NCBI GenBank assembly: GCA_030539295.1
Contig: JAUNSJ010000027.1
Coordinates: 1-45,258 of the forward strand
DNA: 45,258 nt
Source: Planctomycetia bacterium
GTDB lineage: Bacteria; Planctomycetota; Planctomycetia; Pirellulales; Thermoguttaceae
Reading direction: 5' to 3'
Shown here: piece after piece, positions 8,156-17,156 of the stretch
Layout: every line of letters begins with the position of its first letter
Numbering within the stretch: position 1 is the stretch's first letter
Program-made: the position numbers and the translations under genes
The notes under the pieces: generated by a model
Database searches by the model: none
What the model was told of the DNA's origin: nothing
What the model saw: only the letters and a program-made list of their open reading frames with translations

Positions 8156-9562
8156 ATGACGATACGAATTGCCCTTGACCTTGGTTCGTCCAAGATAGCG
8201 ATATTGGCTTATGATGTGCGGCATGGGAGGACGGTGGCCTCGGCGACCGCGACTGTGGCGGCGCGGGAAGACGCGGACCCGGATTTAAGTCTGTGGAACG
8301 TCGAATGGTTTTGGCGAACGAGTGTGGAATTACTTCGTGAGTTGTCGGGGCAGGTGAACGTTAAGGATTGTGCAGGGATTACGGTGACAGGACAGCAGCA
8401 CGGAGTCGTTTTGCTGGACGGCGAGTCTGGGTTGCGGCCCTGTTCTTCATTTATTAGTTGGATGGATGGTCGGGGGCGGAGACGTGGCGGGAATGGCTGT
8501 ACGCTGGAGGAGGAGGTACGTTCGCGGCTGGAGTCGGTTACGTCAGGGGAGTTGGGGTGCCGTATGGCTACGGGCTACGGGGGGCTGACGCTATATGATT
8601 TAAACCGACGTGGCCTGATACCGCCTGGGGCGGTTATGGTATTTCTGACGGACTATATAAATAAACGACTGTGTGGAATGAGGAAATCTGTAACGGACCC
8701 GACCATGGCGGCCAGTAGTGGCCTGTTCGATGTGCGAAGTATGAGATGGTCCGAGGCAGGGGTTGGTGCGTTGGGATTACGGTCGTCGCTGTTTCCGGAG
8801 GTTGTTGCGACGGGTACGCGTCTGGGTGGCTTGGCCCGTGAGGTATCGGCGGCAACGGGCTTTCCGGCGGGCCTGCCGGTGTATCAAGGTTGGGGCGATA
8901 ATCAGGCATCGATTCAGGGGTGCCTTGGTGTTCGTCCGAAGGAAGAACAGGCATTTCCGGTCGTTATAAATTACGGAACGGGAACCCAGGTTACGGTTCT
9001 TGCGAGTGAGTTTCGTGCATCGAACGAGTATGAGACGCGTCCCTTTTTAGATGGTCGCTTTCTTTTAGTGCGGTCGGAGCCCAGTGGTGGGCGTGCCTGG
9101 GCACTCTTGCGTGATTTTTTTCTGCAAACGGGACGTGAATTGTTCCAGACGGAGCTTGCTCCGGAAGAGATGTATGACCGTATGAAATCTCTGGCGGACG
9201 AGGGGAGTGACCCGGAGATGGTCTGCCGACCGCGATTTTTCCCTTGTCGTCATGGACATGGGGGTGAGGAAGAAACGGGTTCGTTTAGCCGGATTCAGGC
9301 TGCCTGTTTTACACCGGGCGAGATGATTCGTTCACTTCTGGCCGGAATGGCGAATGAGAGTTACGAGCATTGGCAGGTGCTTGCCCGGGTCGTGTGTGGA
9401 GAGACGAAGGACAAGAGTGTCATGCTGCTTGGAAGTGGTAACATGTTTCGAAAAAATCCCGTTTTTTGCAAATGCGTTGAGAGGCGGTTCGGCTTGCCGG
9501 TTCATTTATCGGGAGTTCGGGAAGAGGCGGCTGTCGGTACCGCACTGCTTCCTGTGCAATGA
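8156..9562 (+). CDS. FGGY-family carbohydrate kinase, sedoheptulokinase-like
   Basis: An ATP-dependent sugar kinase of the FGGY family. The N-terminal domain opens with the phosphate-binding IALDLGSSKIAILAYD, has the hinge-like VTGQQHGVVLL, and the C-terminal half contains GWGDNQAS with the probable catalytic base Asp 248 and the adenosine-side NYGTGTQVTV. GDNQ with TGQQHG resembles sedoheptulokinase-like members rather than xylulokinase or glycerol kinase; the exact sugar is not predictable. The 468-residue length is usual. GAAGG lies upstream of the ATG. It heads the plus-strand operon, 122 bases before the glycyl radical enzyme, suggesting that the imported sugar or a derived ketose is phosphorylated in the pathway. 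Confidence 0.85.
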   Translation: MTIRIALDLGSSKIAILAYDVRHGRTVASATATVAAREDADPDLSLWNVEWFWRTSVELLRELSGQVNVKDCAGITVTGQQHGVVLLDGESGLRPCSSFISWMDGRGRRRGGNGCTLEEEVRSRLESVTSGELGCRMATGYGGLTLYDLNRRGLIPPGAVMVFLTDYINKRLCGMRKSVTDPTMAASSGLFDVRSMRWSEAGVGALGLRSSLFPEVVATGTRLGGLAREVSAATGFPAGLPVYQGWGDNQASIQGCLGVRPKEEQAFPVVINYGTGTQVTVLASEFRASNEYETRPFLDGRFLLVRSEPSGGRAWALLRDFFLQTGRELFQTELAPEEMYDRMKSLADEGSDPEMVCRPRFFPCRHGHGGEEETGSFSRIQAACFTPGEMIRSLLAGMANESYEHWQVLARVVCGETKDKSVMLLGSGNMFRKNPVFCKCVERRFGLPVHLSGVREEAAVGTALLPVQ

Positions 9563-9684
9563 CGTGACGATTACAAGAGATACAAAAAATTCACATTAAG
9601 ATTCCATGGTAACAGATTTCGCGGTGCAGTCTTTATAGACGAAAAGATCATTGAATGAAATTGGAATAAAGGAGGAGAACAAAA

Positions 9685-12075
9685 ATGGTTTGTGGGGATG
9701 TAGAGCATCAGGGAACTTCGACGCGAGCGGACCTTTTTCGCGAAGGGGTGGAAACGATCATTGCAAATAAAAGAAAGCAGACGACCCTTTCGTCCTGGTT
9801 TCGCTGGCAGGAGCTGAAAATGGCGGTTCGCGATGAATTGGCAAGCGAAGGAAGTGACCCGGACAGTCCGATGTGTCAGGCGGAAATACTGGTTCGCTGT
9901 GTGATGCGTATGGAGCTGACTATTCCCGAGGGCTCTGTTCTTGCCGGGACGCAGGACGATGCCTTTTCACCGAGTTATGCGCTGATTAATCCGAGCTTTA
10001 AGGTGGAGTCTTTCGCCGGATATTGTGATCCGGTGGCGATCTACGACGATATGGCGGCAACGGAGGAATACCCGCAGGAGCGAATTGAGAGCATGAAGGC
10101 CCGCGTGCGAGAGACGCGTTATGTTCGCTCGCTTGAGCAGGTATACGCGCATGCGGGTCCGGAGCTGCGTGAGCTGGTCTATTTTGTTGAACCGGTCACG
10201 GGGCACATTGTGCCGGACGTGCGTCCCTTTCTAAGTAAGGGAATTGCGGGGGTGCGAGCGGGGATACAAGCGTCGGCGAGTACGGATTACAGTCGGTGTC
10301 TGGTGCGGGTTCTGGATGCTGTAACGATCTTGGCGGGGCGGTACGCGGAGCTTGCAGATACCTGTCGGGCGGAACGAACAACGCGTGGGGAAGAGGCACG
10401 GCTAGGCATTATAAAAGCGAGTTGTCAACGGATAGCGGCCGGCGAGGCGCCAGAGACACTGCACGAGGCGATTCAGATGTATACGCTGGTCTGGATGGTC
10501 ATGGTCTTGGAGCAGAGTCCGAATCCGTACGCGTTTTCTGTGGGGAATCTGGACCGTATACTTCAGCCGTGGCTTAAGAGTACGGAACGAGCGGAAGCGG
10601 TGGCGTTGGTCCGGGCGTTTTTGGCATTCCTTATGGTGGGCAACCGCTGCTGGGCGATTTCGCAGAATGTCATGGTGGGCGGCCGTGATTTGGCGGGCAA
10701 GGACCTGACATGTGAGATGACGGGGATTGTTTTGGCGGCTTTTTTTGAGTCGAATAATCCGCAGCCGGCACTGTCGGTCAAGTTGCACCGGGGAACGCCG
10801 GAATCGGTTTACACGGCGTTGGAGAACTTCTTTTTTACGCCGGGGCACAGTACGCCGTCTCTGTTTAATGACGACATGGTTTTTACGGTTCTTGAACGAA
10901 AGGGAATCGCATCGGCCGATATTCCGGATTATGGAATCGCGGGGTGTCAGGAGCCGGTGATCATGGGGCGTGAGAATGCGAATACAACAAACAGTTGGCT
11001 TAACCTTGGTAAAATTTTGGAAATTACCTTGAACAATGGCTGTGCCATTCTGACGGGTCACAAGCTGGGCCTTTCGACGGAAGAGCTTGGATACGATAAT
11101 CAAAAAGATTTATACAACGATTTGGAAAACGCGTTTTTGAAACAGTTGGATTATGTGTTGCCGCGAATGGCGAGGAGTGCCAATGCCTGTACTGACACGC
11201 TGGCACAGGTGGCCGTGCCAATGACTTCGGTCCTGTTGCACGCCGAGGAGACGGGGCGAGATGCGCGGGATTGTCACGAGCCGGGTGTTCGATATCAGGC
11301 GTCCGGATGTCTGATACACGGCCTTGCGGTGGTTGCGGACTCTTTGGAGGCTGTAGCGTCGGCCCTGAAAAACGCGATGGCAACCGCGGAAGAGATAAAT
11401 TCGGCTCTGGTAGCGGATTTTGCGGGATGTGACGAACTTTATCAGTATCTGTTAAGGCAGGACAAGTTCGGTTGCCGCATCGAAGGAGTGGATTATCGGG
11501 CGTCGCGGTTGGCCAAAATGATTTCCGAACGAGTAGGAGCTTTGAGAAATACGGCAGGGCATGGTTTTCTGCCGGACTTCTCGACGCCGAGTACACATTT
11601 GTTGTATGGCTGGCATGTGAGTGCGACGCCAGACGGGCGCCGTTCGCGAACCATGTTGAATTATGGAATTGATTCTTTGCCGGGGCGTTCTCCTTCTCTT
11701 GAGGACCGGATAATATCGCAACAGAAATTACCATTTGATGAATTTACTGGGGGTTACGCGTCGCACATAGGCCTGTCGCCGGATGAATTTTTATGTCCTG
11801 GCGAGAACCGTATGAGTAGTCTTGTAAAACGCGTTATAAAGCCACTGTTTCGGTTCCAGGAGTCTTTTACCGGTTCGGAACCTTATTACGTCTATTTTAA
11901 TATAGATAGCGCTGATAAGCTTCGTCTCGTTTTATCGGACCCGAAGAAATATGCGCCAGATGGCATTTACATTATGAGAATTCATGGCACATTTGTGAAT
12001 TTTCTAGACCTTTCACCGGCAATACAAAAAGATATTATATCGCGTTTGGAAAATCGGCTTTCGAGTAAAATTTAA
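9685..12075 (+). CDS. Glycyl radical enzyme of unassigned type (eliminase/dehydratase-like)
   Basis: A 796-residue glycyl radical enzyme of the pyruvate formate-lyase superfamily. The thiyl-radical loop reads AGCQEP with Cys 421 and Glu 423. A single cysteine followed two positions later by glutamate is the arrangement of the dehydratase/C-N/C-S lyase branch, not the double cysteine of true pyruvate formate-lyase. The radical glycine is Gly 768 in MRIHGTFVNF, 28 residues from the end, as expected. Conserved blocks include GHIVPD and the PQPALSVKLH segment. AAAGGAGGAG precedes the ATG. Its activase follows 23 bases later, and a sugar kinase, sugar porter and regulator flank it, so a sugar, polyol or sugar phosphate is the likely substrate. 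Propanediol/glycerol dehydratase-like activity is one option, but no microcompartment or aldehyde dehydrogenase genes are present here. Confidence 0.9.
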   Translation: MVCGDVEHQGTSTRADLFREGVETIIANKRKQTTLSSWFRWQELKMAVRDELASEGSDPDSPMCQAEILVRCVMRMELTIPEGSVLAGTQDDAFSPSYALINPSFKVESFAGYCDPVAIYDDMAATEEYPQERIESMKARVRETRYVRSLEQVYAHAGPELRELVYFVEPVTGHIVPDVRPFLSKGIAGVRAGIQASASTDYSRCLVRVLDAVTILAGRYAELADTCRAERTTRGEEARLGIIKASCQRIAAGEAPETLHEAIQMYTLVWMVMVLEQSPNPYAFSVGNLDRILQPWLKSTERAEAVALVRAFLAFLMVGNRCWAISQNVMVGGRDLAGKDLTCEMTGIVLAAFFESNNPQPALSVKLHRGTPESVYTALENFFFTPGHSTPSLFNDDMVFTVLERKGIASADIPDYGIAGCQEPVIMGRENANTTNSWLNLGKILEITLNNGCAILTGHKLGLSTEELGYDNQKDLYNDLENAFLKQLDYVLPRMARSANACTDTLAQVAVPMTSVLLHAEETGRDARDCHEPGVRYQASGCLIHGLAVVADSLEAVASALKNAMATAEEINSALVADFAGCDELYQYLLRQDKFGCRIEGVDYRASRLAKMISERVGALRNTAGHGFLPDFSTPSTHLLYGWHVSATPDGRRSRTMLNYGIDSLPGRSPSLEDRIISQQKLPFDEFTGGYASHIGLSPDEFLCPGENRMSSLVKRVIKPLFRFQESFTGSEPYYVYFNIDSADKLRLVLSDPKKYAPDGIYIMRIHGTFVNFLDLSPAIQKDIISRLENRLSSKI

Positions 12076-12098
12076 TAAAAAGAAAAGGTTGAGTCTGC

Positions 12099-12956
12099 AT
12101 GTTACTTTTTTCCGAAGGGTGGACGACGGGATTCGATGGGCCAGGGAGGAGATACATATTTTATTTAAAAGGGTGTAATCTTCGGTGTCCGTGGTGCGCC
12201 TCGCCAGAGAGTATTTCGGGGAATCGAGAAATCATGTATTATTCAGACCGCGTGGAAGAGCCGCCGGTTTTTGTTTGCCCATTTGGTGCGGTATCGCAAC
12301 GCGGGCTTGACCGGAGTGTGTGCCGGACGTGCACGAGATATGATTGTGTGACTCGATGGCGTCACAAGGCATTTGAAATGGCGGGCTTTTACCGAAGCCC
12401 GGAAGCCATAATACGTCAGGTAAAATCGGTAACGCCGCTGGCCGAGGGGATAACCTTTGGTGGTGGTGAGCCGACGTTACAGATGGATGAATTATCGTTT
12501 GTTTTGGCCGAATTGCGAGCGGCAGGAATTCATACTGCAGTTGAAAGTAATGGAACGACGGACCACTTCTGCCAGTTGCCTGGCAAGGTGGATTTACTCC
12601 TGTGCGACCTGAAGAGGGAAGAAGATACGAACGTTGAAAATCTGCTCTGCGCGGTGCAGCGGCAGGAGGATTTAGTCGTAAGAATTCCTTTTGTGCCGGG
12701 CGTAAATGATGGTTCGGACTCCCGTGCGTTTTTTTGTGACCTGCTGTCACGATTGCGTCGGGAACGTCCGTGGAAAACGGGGAAAAGTGAACAACTCCCG
12801 CTTGTGGTGGAGGTTTTACCGCTTCACCATTTGGGCAAAGTCAAGTATAATGCGTTGGGATTGAGTTATCCGATGGACGGCGTGCCTGTTCCGGATGACG
12901 GGATGACGGCCCGTTTTCGAGATGAACTGAAAATGACGGGCGTTCAGGTACAATGA
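12099..12956 (+). CDS. Glycyl radical enzyme activating enzyme (radical SAM)
   Basis: This radical-SAM protein should generate the glycyl radical on the preceding enzyme. The cluster-binding motif CNLRCPWC gives Cys 26, 30 and 33, and the SAM-binding glycine motif is FGGGEP (121-125). A cysteine-bearing insert follows the first motif, but only four cysteines are visible (60, 75, 78, 83), against the eight of typical two-cluster activases, so it probably carries one auxiliary [4Fe-4S] cluster. The protein is 285 residues, slightly short for the group. It is 23 bases downstream of the glycyl radical enzyme and clearly its partner. Confidence in the class is high; the auxiliary cluster count is inferred from cysteine spacing. 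Confidence 0.92.
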   Translation: MLLFSEGWTTGFDGPGRRYIFYLKGCNLRCPWCASPESISGNREIMYYSDRVEEPPVFVCPFGAVSQRGLDRSVCRTCTRYDCVTRWRHKAFEMAGFYRSPEAIIRQVKSVTPLAEGITFGGGEPTLQMDELSFVLAELRAAGIHTAVESNGTTDHFCQLPGKVDLLLCDLKREEDTNVENLLCAVQRQEDLVVRIPFVPGVNDGSDSRAFFCDLLSRLRRERPWKTGKSEQLPLVVEVLPLHHLGKVKYNALGLSYPMDGVPVPDDGMTARFRDELKMTGVQVQ

Positions 12957-12979
12957 AGTAATAGAGGAAGGAAGAGAGC

Positions 12980-14500
12980 ATGAACCTGCGATTGTTTCTT
13001 ATGTCGCTCATAGCGGCGTTGGGAGGTTTTTTATTTGGTTTTGATACGATCGTGATAAATGGCACGACGGTTTCGTTGCGACAGGTTTTTGACTTGTCGG
13101 AGGGCTGGCTTGGCTTTACGGTGGCCTCGGCCTTGATCGGAACGATCCTGGGTGCGTTGTTTGCGGGTCGTCCGGCGGACCGACTTGGTCGGAAGCCGGT
13201 TTTGTTCTGGATAGGGATTCTGTATTTCGTCTCGGCGTTGGGAAGCGGGATTGCCTGGGATTGGTGGTCGTTATTTATTTTTCGGCTCATAGGTGGCCTG
13301 GGCGTGGGTGGCGCGTCGGTCGTTGCACCGATGTACATTGCGGAAATATCGCCCCCGGCCTATCGAGGACGACTGGTTGCGTTAATGCAGTTCAACGTGG
13401 TATTTGGAGTTTTTGTCGCGTTTATATCGAATGCTGTGATAGACCGGGTATTTTCGCACGAGATTGCGTGGCGGCTCATGCTGGGTGTGGAAGCCGTGCC
13501 GGCGCTGGTCTTTACGCTGCTGGTGCCTCTGATACCGCGGAGCCCGCGCTGGCTCATGGGTCGTAAGCGTGAGTCGGAGGCCCGTAATGTCTTGCTGAAA
13601 GTGGGAAATACGGCAGAGCAGACGGAACTGGAATTGACGGCTATACGGCAATCGCTGGACCTGGCGCACCATACGAGTTCGGAACCTCTGTTTCGCAAGA
13701 GCTATTTGGCGCCGATCATGCTGGCGGTTCTGATTGCCATGTTCAATCAGTTGTCGGGAATTAATGCAGTCATGTATTATATGAGCGACATATTTCAGAT
13801 GGCAGGCTCGCGAACGGATTCCGCACTGTTTCAGTCGTGCCTCATTGGAGCCATTAATCTGATAACGACGCTGTGTGGTCTTTTACTCATTGATCGTTTT
13901 GGCCGGAAGTTTCTTATGTATGCGGGGTCGATCGGCTACATAATATCGTTGGCGGTGATTACGTGGATGTTTTTGATTTATGCGGATGAGTTCAAGACAG
14001 CGTCAACGCACAATCGGGTCGAGGTAGCGAGACAGTATGTAGAGGATGTGACGGCGAGGTCGAGTCAAACGGGACAGGCAGTAGTCGCGCAGCGTCAGCT
14101 GGAGCAGGCGGAGTCGAACTACCAGATCGCCTTGGAGAAGACGGGAGAGTTGGCACCGGGTGCATTAAAGAAGCCTGGCATGGTCGTTTTGGCAGGGTTG
14201 TTCTTTTTTGTGATAGCGCACGCATTTGGTCAGGGCACAGTAATCTGGGTCTATATAAGCGAAATATTTCCGAACCGGGTCCGTGCGAAAGGACAGGTCC
14301 TCGGCAGCTTTACGCACTGGTTTATGGCGGCTCTTGTTGCCCAAAGTTTCCCCGTTTTGGTGGCGTGGGTGGGTCCTGCGTTTCCGTTTGCCTTCTATAC
14401 GGTTATGATGATTTTGCAACTTCTTTGGGTGCGGTTCTTTATGATCGAAACGCGAAATGTTCCGCTTGAGGAGATTCAGAAGAAATTGAATATCGCGTAA
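12980..14500 (+). CDS. MFS sugar porter (SP family)
   Basis: A 12-helix major facilitator of the sugar porter family. Family signatures include GFLFGFDTIVING in helix 1, DRLGRKP between helices 2 and 3, PMYIAEISPPAYRGRLV after helix 4, PRSPRWL before the central loop and the QLSGINAVMYY helix 7 motif, all as in XylE/GLUT-type transporters. An unusual insertion of roughly 60 residues (about 335-398), rich in Glu/Gln/Ala and probably helical, lies between helices 9 and 10, where known porters have a short loop. GAGGAAGGAAGAGAG precedes the ATG. It follows the activase by 23 bases, so it is the probable uptake route for the sugar used by the kinase and glycyl radical enzyme. Confidence 0.9.
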   Translation: MNLRLFLMSLIAALGGFLFGFDTIVINGTTVSLRQVFDLSEGWLGFTVASALIGTILGALFAGRPADRLGRKPVLFWIGILYFVSALGSGIAWDWWSLFIFRLIGGLGVGGASVVAPMYIAEISPPAYRGRLVALMQFNVVFGVFVAFISNAVIDRVFSHEIAWRLMLGVEAVPALVFTLLVPLIPRSPRWLMGRKRESEARNVLLKVGNTAEQTELELTAIRQSLDLAHHTSSEPLFRKSYLAPIMLAVLIAMFNQLSGINAVMYYMSDIFQMAGSRTDSALFQSCLIGAINLITTLCGLLLIDRFGRKFLMYAGSIGYIISLAVITWMFLIYADEFKTASTHNRVEVARQYVEDVTARSSQTGQAVVAQRQLEQAESNYQIALEKTGELAPGALKKPGMVVLAGLFFFVIAHAFGQGTVIWVYISEIFPNRVRAKGQVLGSFTHWFMAALVAQSFPVLVAWVGPAFPFAFYTVMMILQLLWVRFFMIETRNVPLEEIQKKLNIA

Positions 14501-14600
14501 GTGAGTGGATGAAGGTGGCCCGGTTGCTGGGTTGCCACGGGCAGAGAAAGAAGTATAATACCGGGGTGGTACCTGGTTTTCCCGCCGTTTGCGACTGAGA

Positions 14601-14639
14601 CGCTGTTGACAAATGTGCGTCAAGTAGCGAGGCGGGCTT
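14601..14639 (+). terminator. Hairpin after the transporter gene, possible terminator or operator
   Basis: CGCTgTTGAC (14601-14610) pairs with GTCAAgtAGCG (14619-14629). An outer CCCGCC (14581-14586)/GGCGGG (14631-14636) pairing is also possible, followed by CTTTGTT. It may end the operon transcript. The inner TTGAC/GTCAA is also an inverted repeat of the kind bound by a repressor, and the regulator gene starts about 100 bases later. Confidence 0.35.
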
Positions 14640-14730
14640 TGTTAGGTGTCGTTAAAGCATGTAGCAGGAATAAGGATTTTACAGGAGCGGTCCCGAGCGA
14701 GGGACTGTCTCTGTGCAGAGGAAATTGCGT

Positions 14731-15879
14731 ATGGCATCGCTAAGGGGAGAGAAGAAACGGGAACCGAAATACTGGACGGTTTTTGTACATTATCGGGATG
14801 GAATCGTGTCAAGTCGCTACGCGGCGGGTACACGTTTGCCGAGTGAGCATGAAATAGCGGCTCGTTTTGGCGTTTCGCGGCCTACGGTTCGACATGCGCT
14901 GGAGCAGCTGGAGCAAAGTCGGCTGGTGACCCGTCTTGTGGGAAGTGGGACCTATGTGGCCTCGTCTGTGGAGACGCAGAGTGTACCCCATTACGCGCCG
15001 GGCACGAAAACGCTCGGAGTGCTCGTGCCGGGACTGGGGCAGGGAGAAATTTTCGAGCCGATCTGTAATCAGATCATGTTCACGGCCCAGGAGCATGGCT
15101 TCCGGGTCTTTGTTGGGAACACGATTGCGTTGCGTGGCAAGGAAGACGCGGACCGTGGGTCTTTTGCGGAGGAACTGTGCCGGCAATGTATTGACCAGAA
15201 GGTGGATGGCGTCTTTTTTCAGCCGCTTGAACTTGCGGAAGGAGCCGAGGAAGTCAATCATCGCATCCTCGTTGCCTTGCGTCAGGCGGGGATTCCCGTG
15301 GTGCTTATTGACTGTGATTACGTTGATTTTCCGAGGCGTAGTGAATTTGACCTGGTTGGAATTGATAACTTTCGAGCGGGAACGGTTTTGGCCGAGCATG
15401 TCCTGGCCACGGGTGCGAAAAACATTCATTTTATTGCGAGGGAAGGTTCGGCCACCACGGTCCGCAACCGTTGGGCGGGAGTTCGGGAGACTCTTCTGAC
15501 GCAAGGCGTGCCTGTTGATGGTGACAAATTTCATGCGATCAAAGACTATGAGGTAGAGATTCCGCAGCTGATGAGTATGCGTCCGCGGCCCGACGCCTTG
15601 ATATGCGGGAACGACCATACAGCGGCTTTGGTCTTACAGGCGTTGAGCTGGCTGGACGTACGAATTCCGCAGGATGTCCGGGTGACCGGGGTCGATAATT
15701 TGCGTTATGCGACGCTACTCTCGGTGCCGCTGACCACGTTGTCGCAGCCTTGTGAAGAGATTGGTCGTCAGGCGTTGCAAGCCTTGATGGAGCGGATTGC
15801 GAACCCCGGACTACCCATCAGGGATATTCGGCTTAATTTTAAATTGATAATACGAGAATCAACGGTTGCCAGAAAATGA
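14731..15879 (+). CDS. GntR/LacI-type transcriptional regulator (AraR-like)
   Basis: A 382-residue regulator with an N-terminal GntR winged helix (about 15-75; TRLPSEHEIAARFGVSRPTVRHALEQL) and a C-terminal LacI/periplasmic-binding-like sugar sensor (about 85-380; TKTLGVLVPG, DGVFFQPLE, GIDNFRAGTVLAEHVL, VTGVDNL). This is the fold of AraR-type sugar repressors. The ATG at 14731 is preferred over an upstream GTG at 14713 because GAGGA lies eight bases before it. Its position at the end of the kinase-glycyl radical enzyme-porter cluster makes it the likely regulator of that cluster and perhaps of the divergent GH32 operon. The effector is unknown but should be a sugar or sugar phosphate. Confidence 0.9.
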   Translation: MASLRGEKKREPKYWTVFVHYRDGIVSSRYAAGTRLPSEHEIAARFGVSRPTVRHALEQLEQSRLVTRLVGSGTYVASSVETQSVPHYAPGTKTLGVLVPGLGQGEIFEPICNQIMFTAQEHGFRVFVGNTIALRGKEDADRGSFAEELCRQCIDQKVDGVFFQPLELAEGAEEVNHRILVALRQAGIPVVLIDCDYVDFPRRSEFDLVGIDNFRAGTVLAEHVLATGAKNIHFIAREGSATTVRNRWAGVRETLLTQGVPVDGDKFHAIKDYEVEIPQLMSMRPRPDALICGNDHTAALVLQALSWLDVRIPQDVRVTGVDNLRYATLLSVPLTTLSQPCEEIGRQALQALMERIANPGLPIRDIRLNFKLIIRESTVARK

Positions 15880-15985
15880 GAGTATTCTTGTGGCGGTGGT
15901 GGTCGTGGGAGTAAAAGGGTAGGTGTTTTTTGAATTAGGGATACAGTTTTATATTTGTGCGATAGTTAAATTCTTAAGGTCCCTC

Positions 15986-16013
15986 TTGACGGTTTGTTTG
16001 GGGGAGCTATAAT
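15986..16013 (+). promoter_or_regulatory. Promoter of the rpsB-tsf-pyrH-frr operon
   Basis: TTGACG (15986-15991) and a perfect TATAAT (16008-16013) are 16 bases apart. Transcription would start near 16020, giving a leader of about 190 bases before rpsB. The rest of the stretch between 15880 and 15985 shows nothing recognisable. Confidence 0.75.
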
Positions 16014-16032
16014 GATAATCAAATTGTATTTT

Positions 16033-16070
16033 GGCCTTTTTCCGCTCGACCCGGAAAGAACATCAAGGCC
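16033..16070 (+). promoter_or_regulatory. Structured element in the rpsB leader
   Basis: Two stacked stems can form: GGCCTT (16033-16038) with AAGGCC (16065-16070), and TTTCCG (16039-16044) with CGGAAA (16052-16057), leaving a seven-base bulge on the 3' side. The location near the start of the rpsB leader fits ribosomal-protein autoregulation, but no known S2-binding consensus was recognised. Confidence 0.45.
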
Positions 16071-16073
16071 ATC

Positions 16074-16175
16074 ATGAAAAGGTCGAGAGAAGAGCAGTCA
16101 CTTGAAGAACGTCGAATGAATGGTACGCAGGGCGTGGATGTTGTTTTGCGTGCGACGAACATTGAATTGATGTGA
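16074..16175 (+). CDS. Possible 33-residue leader ORF before rpsB
   Basis: An ATG five bases after an AAGG (in AAGGCC) opens a 33-codon frame ending in TGA, with a charged product ([15 protein letters not shown]...). It lies wholly in the rpsB leader, directly after the stacked hairpin. There is no family recognition and the codon use cannot be judged at this length. It may be chance. Confidence 0.2.
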   Translation: MKRSREEQSLEERRMNGTQGVDVVLRATNIELM

Positions 16176-16209
16176 AGAGACATGTGACAGGAAAGGAAGA
16201 TCCGTAAAA

Positions 16210-16956
<747 letters not shown>

Positions 16957-17011
16957 TTTGAATCGGAACTCTTTTGTTTCGATGAACTTGCGTATTATGA
17001 GTTGCTGTAAG

Positions 17012-17043
17012 TCCGATTCTCTGGAGTATAACAGGGAATCGGA
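17012..17043 (+). other. Strong hairpin between rpsB and tsf
   Basis: TCCGATTCTCTG (17012-17023) pairs with CAGGGAATCGGA (17032-17043), 12 pairs with one G-T, and an eight-base loop. No U run follows, so it is more likely a processing or RNA-stability element, or a partial attenuator, than a full terminator. Confidence 0.5.
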
Positions 17044-17156
17044 TCAGGAACAGGTGATACGGAATCGAATATACAAAATTGATATAAATATTATAGACAA
17101 ACAACACAAACACACACCCAAAGTAGGGTTAATCAGATTTATAAGAGGAGAATACA

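Noticed and set aside
10402..11103. 233-codon minus-strand frame
   Set aside because: Antisense to the glycyl radical enzyme; Arg/His-rich nonsense product.
11024..11734. 236-codon minus-strand frame
   Set aside because: Also opposite the glycyl radical enzyme, with no recognisable motif.
9685..12956. Annotation as pyruvate formate-lyase and its activase (pflB/pflA)
   Set aside because: The thiyl loop has one Cys followed by Q-E, not the Cys-Cys pair, and the sugar-gene context does not fit.
14809..15618. 269-codon minus-strand frame
   Set aside because: Antisense to the GntR/LacI regulator, which has clear domains on the plus strand.
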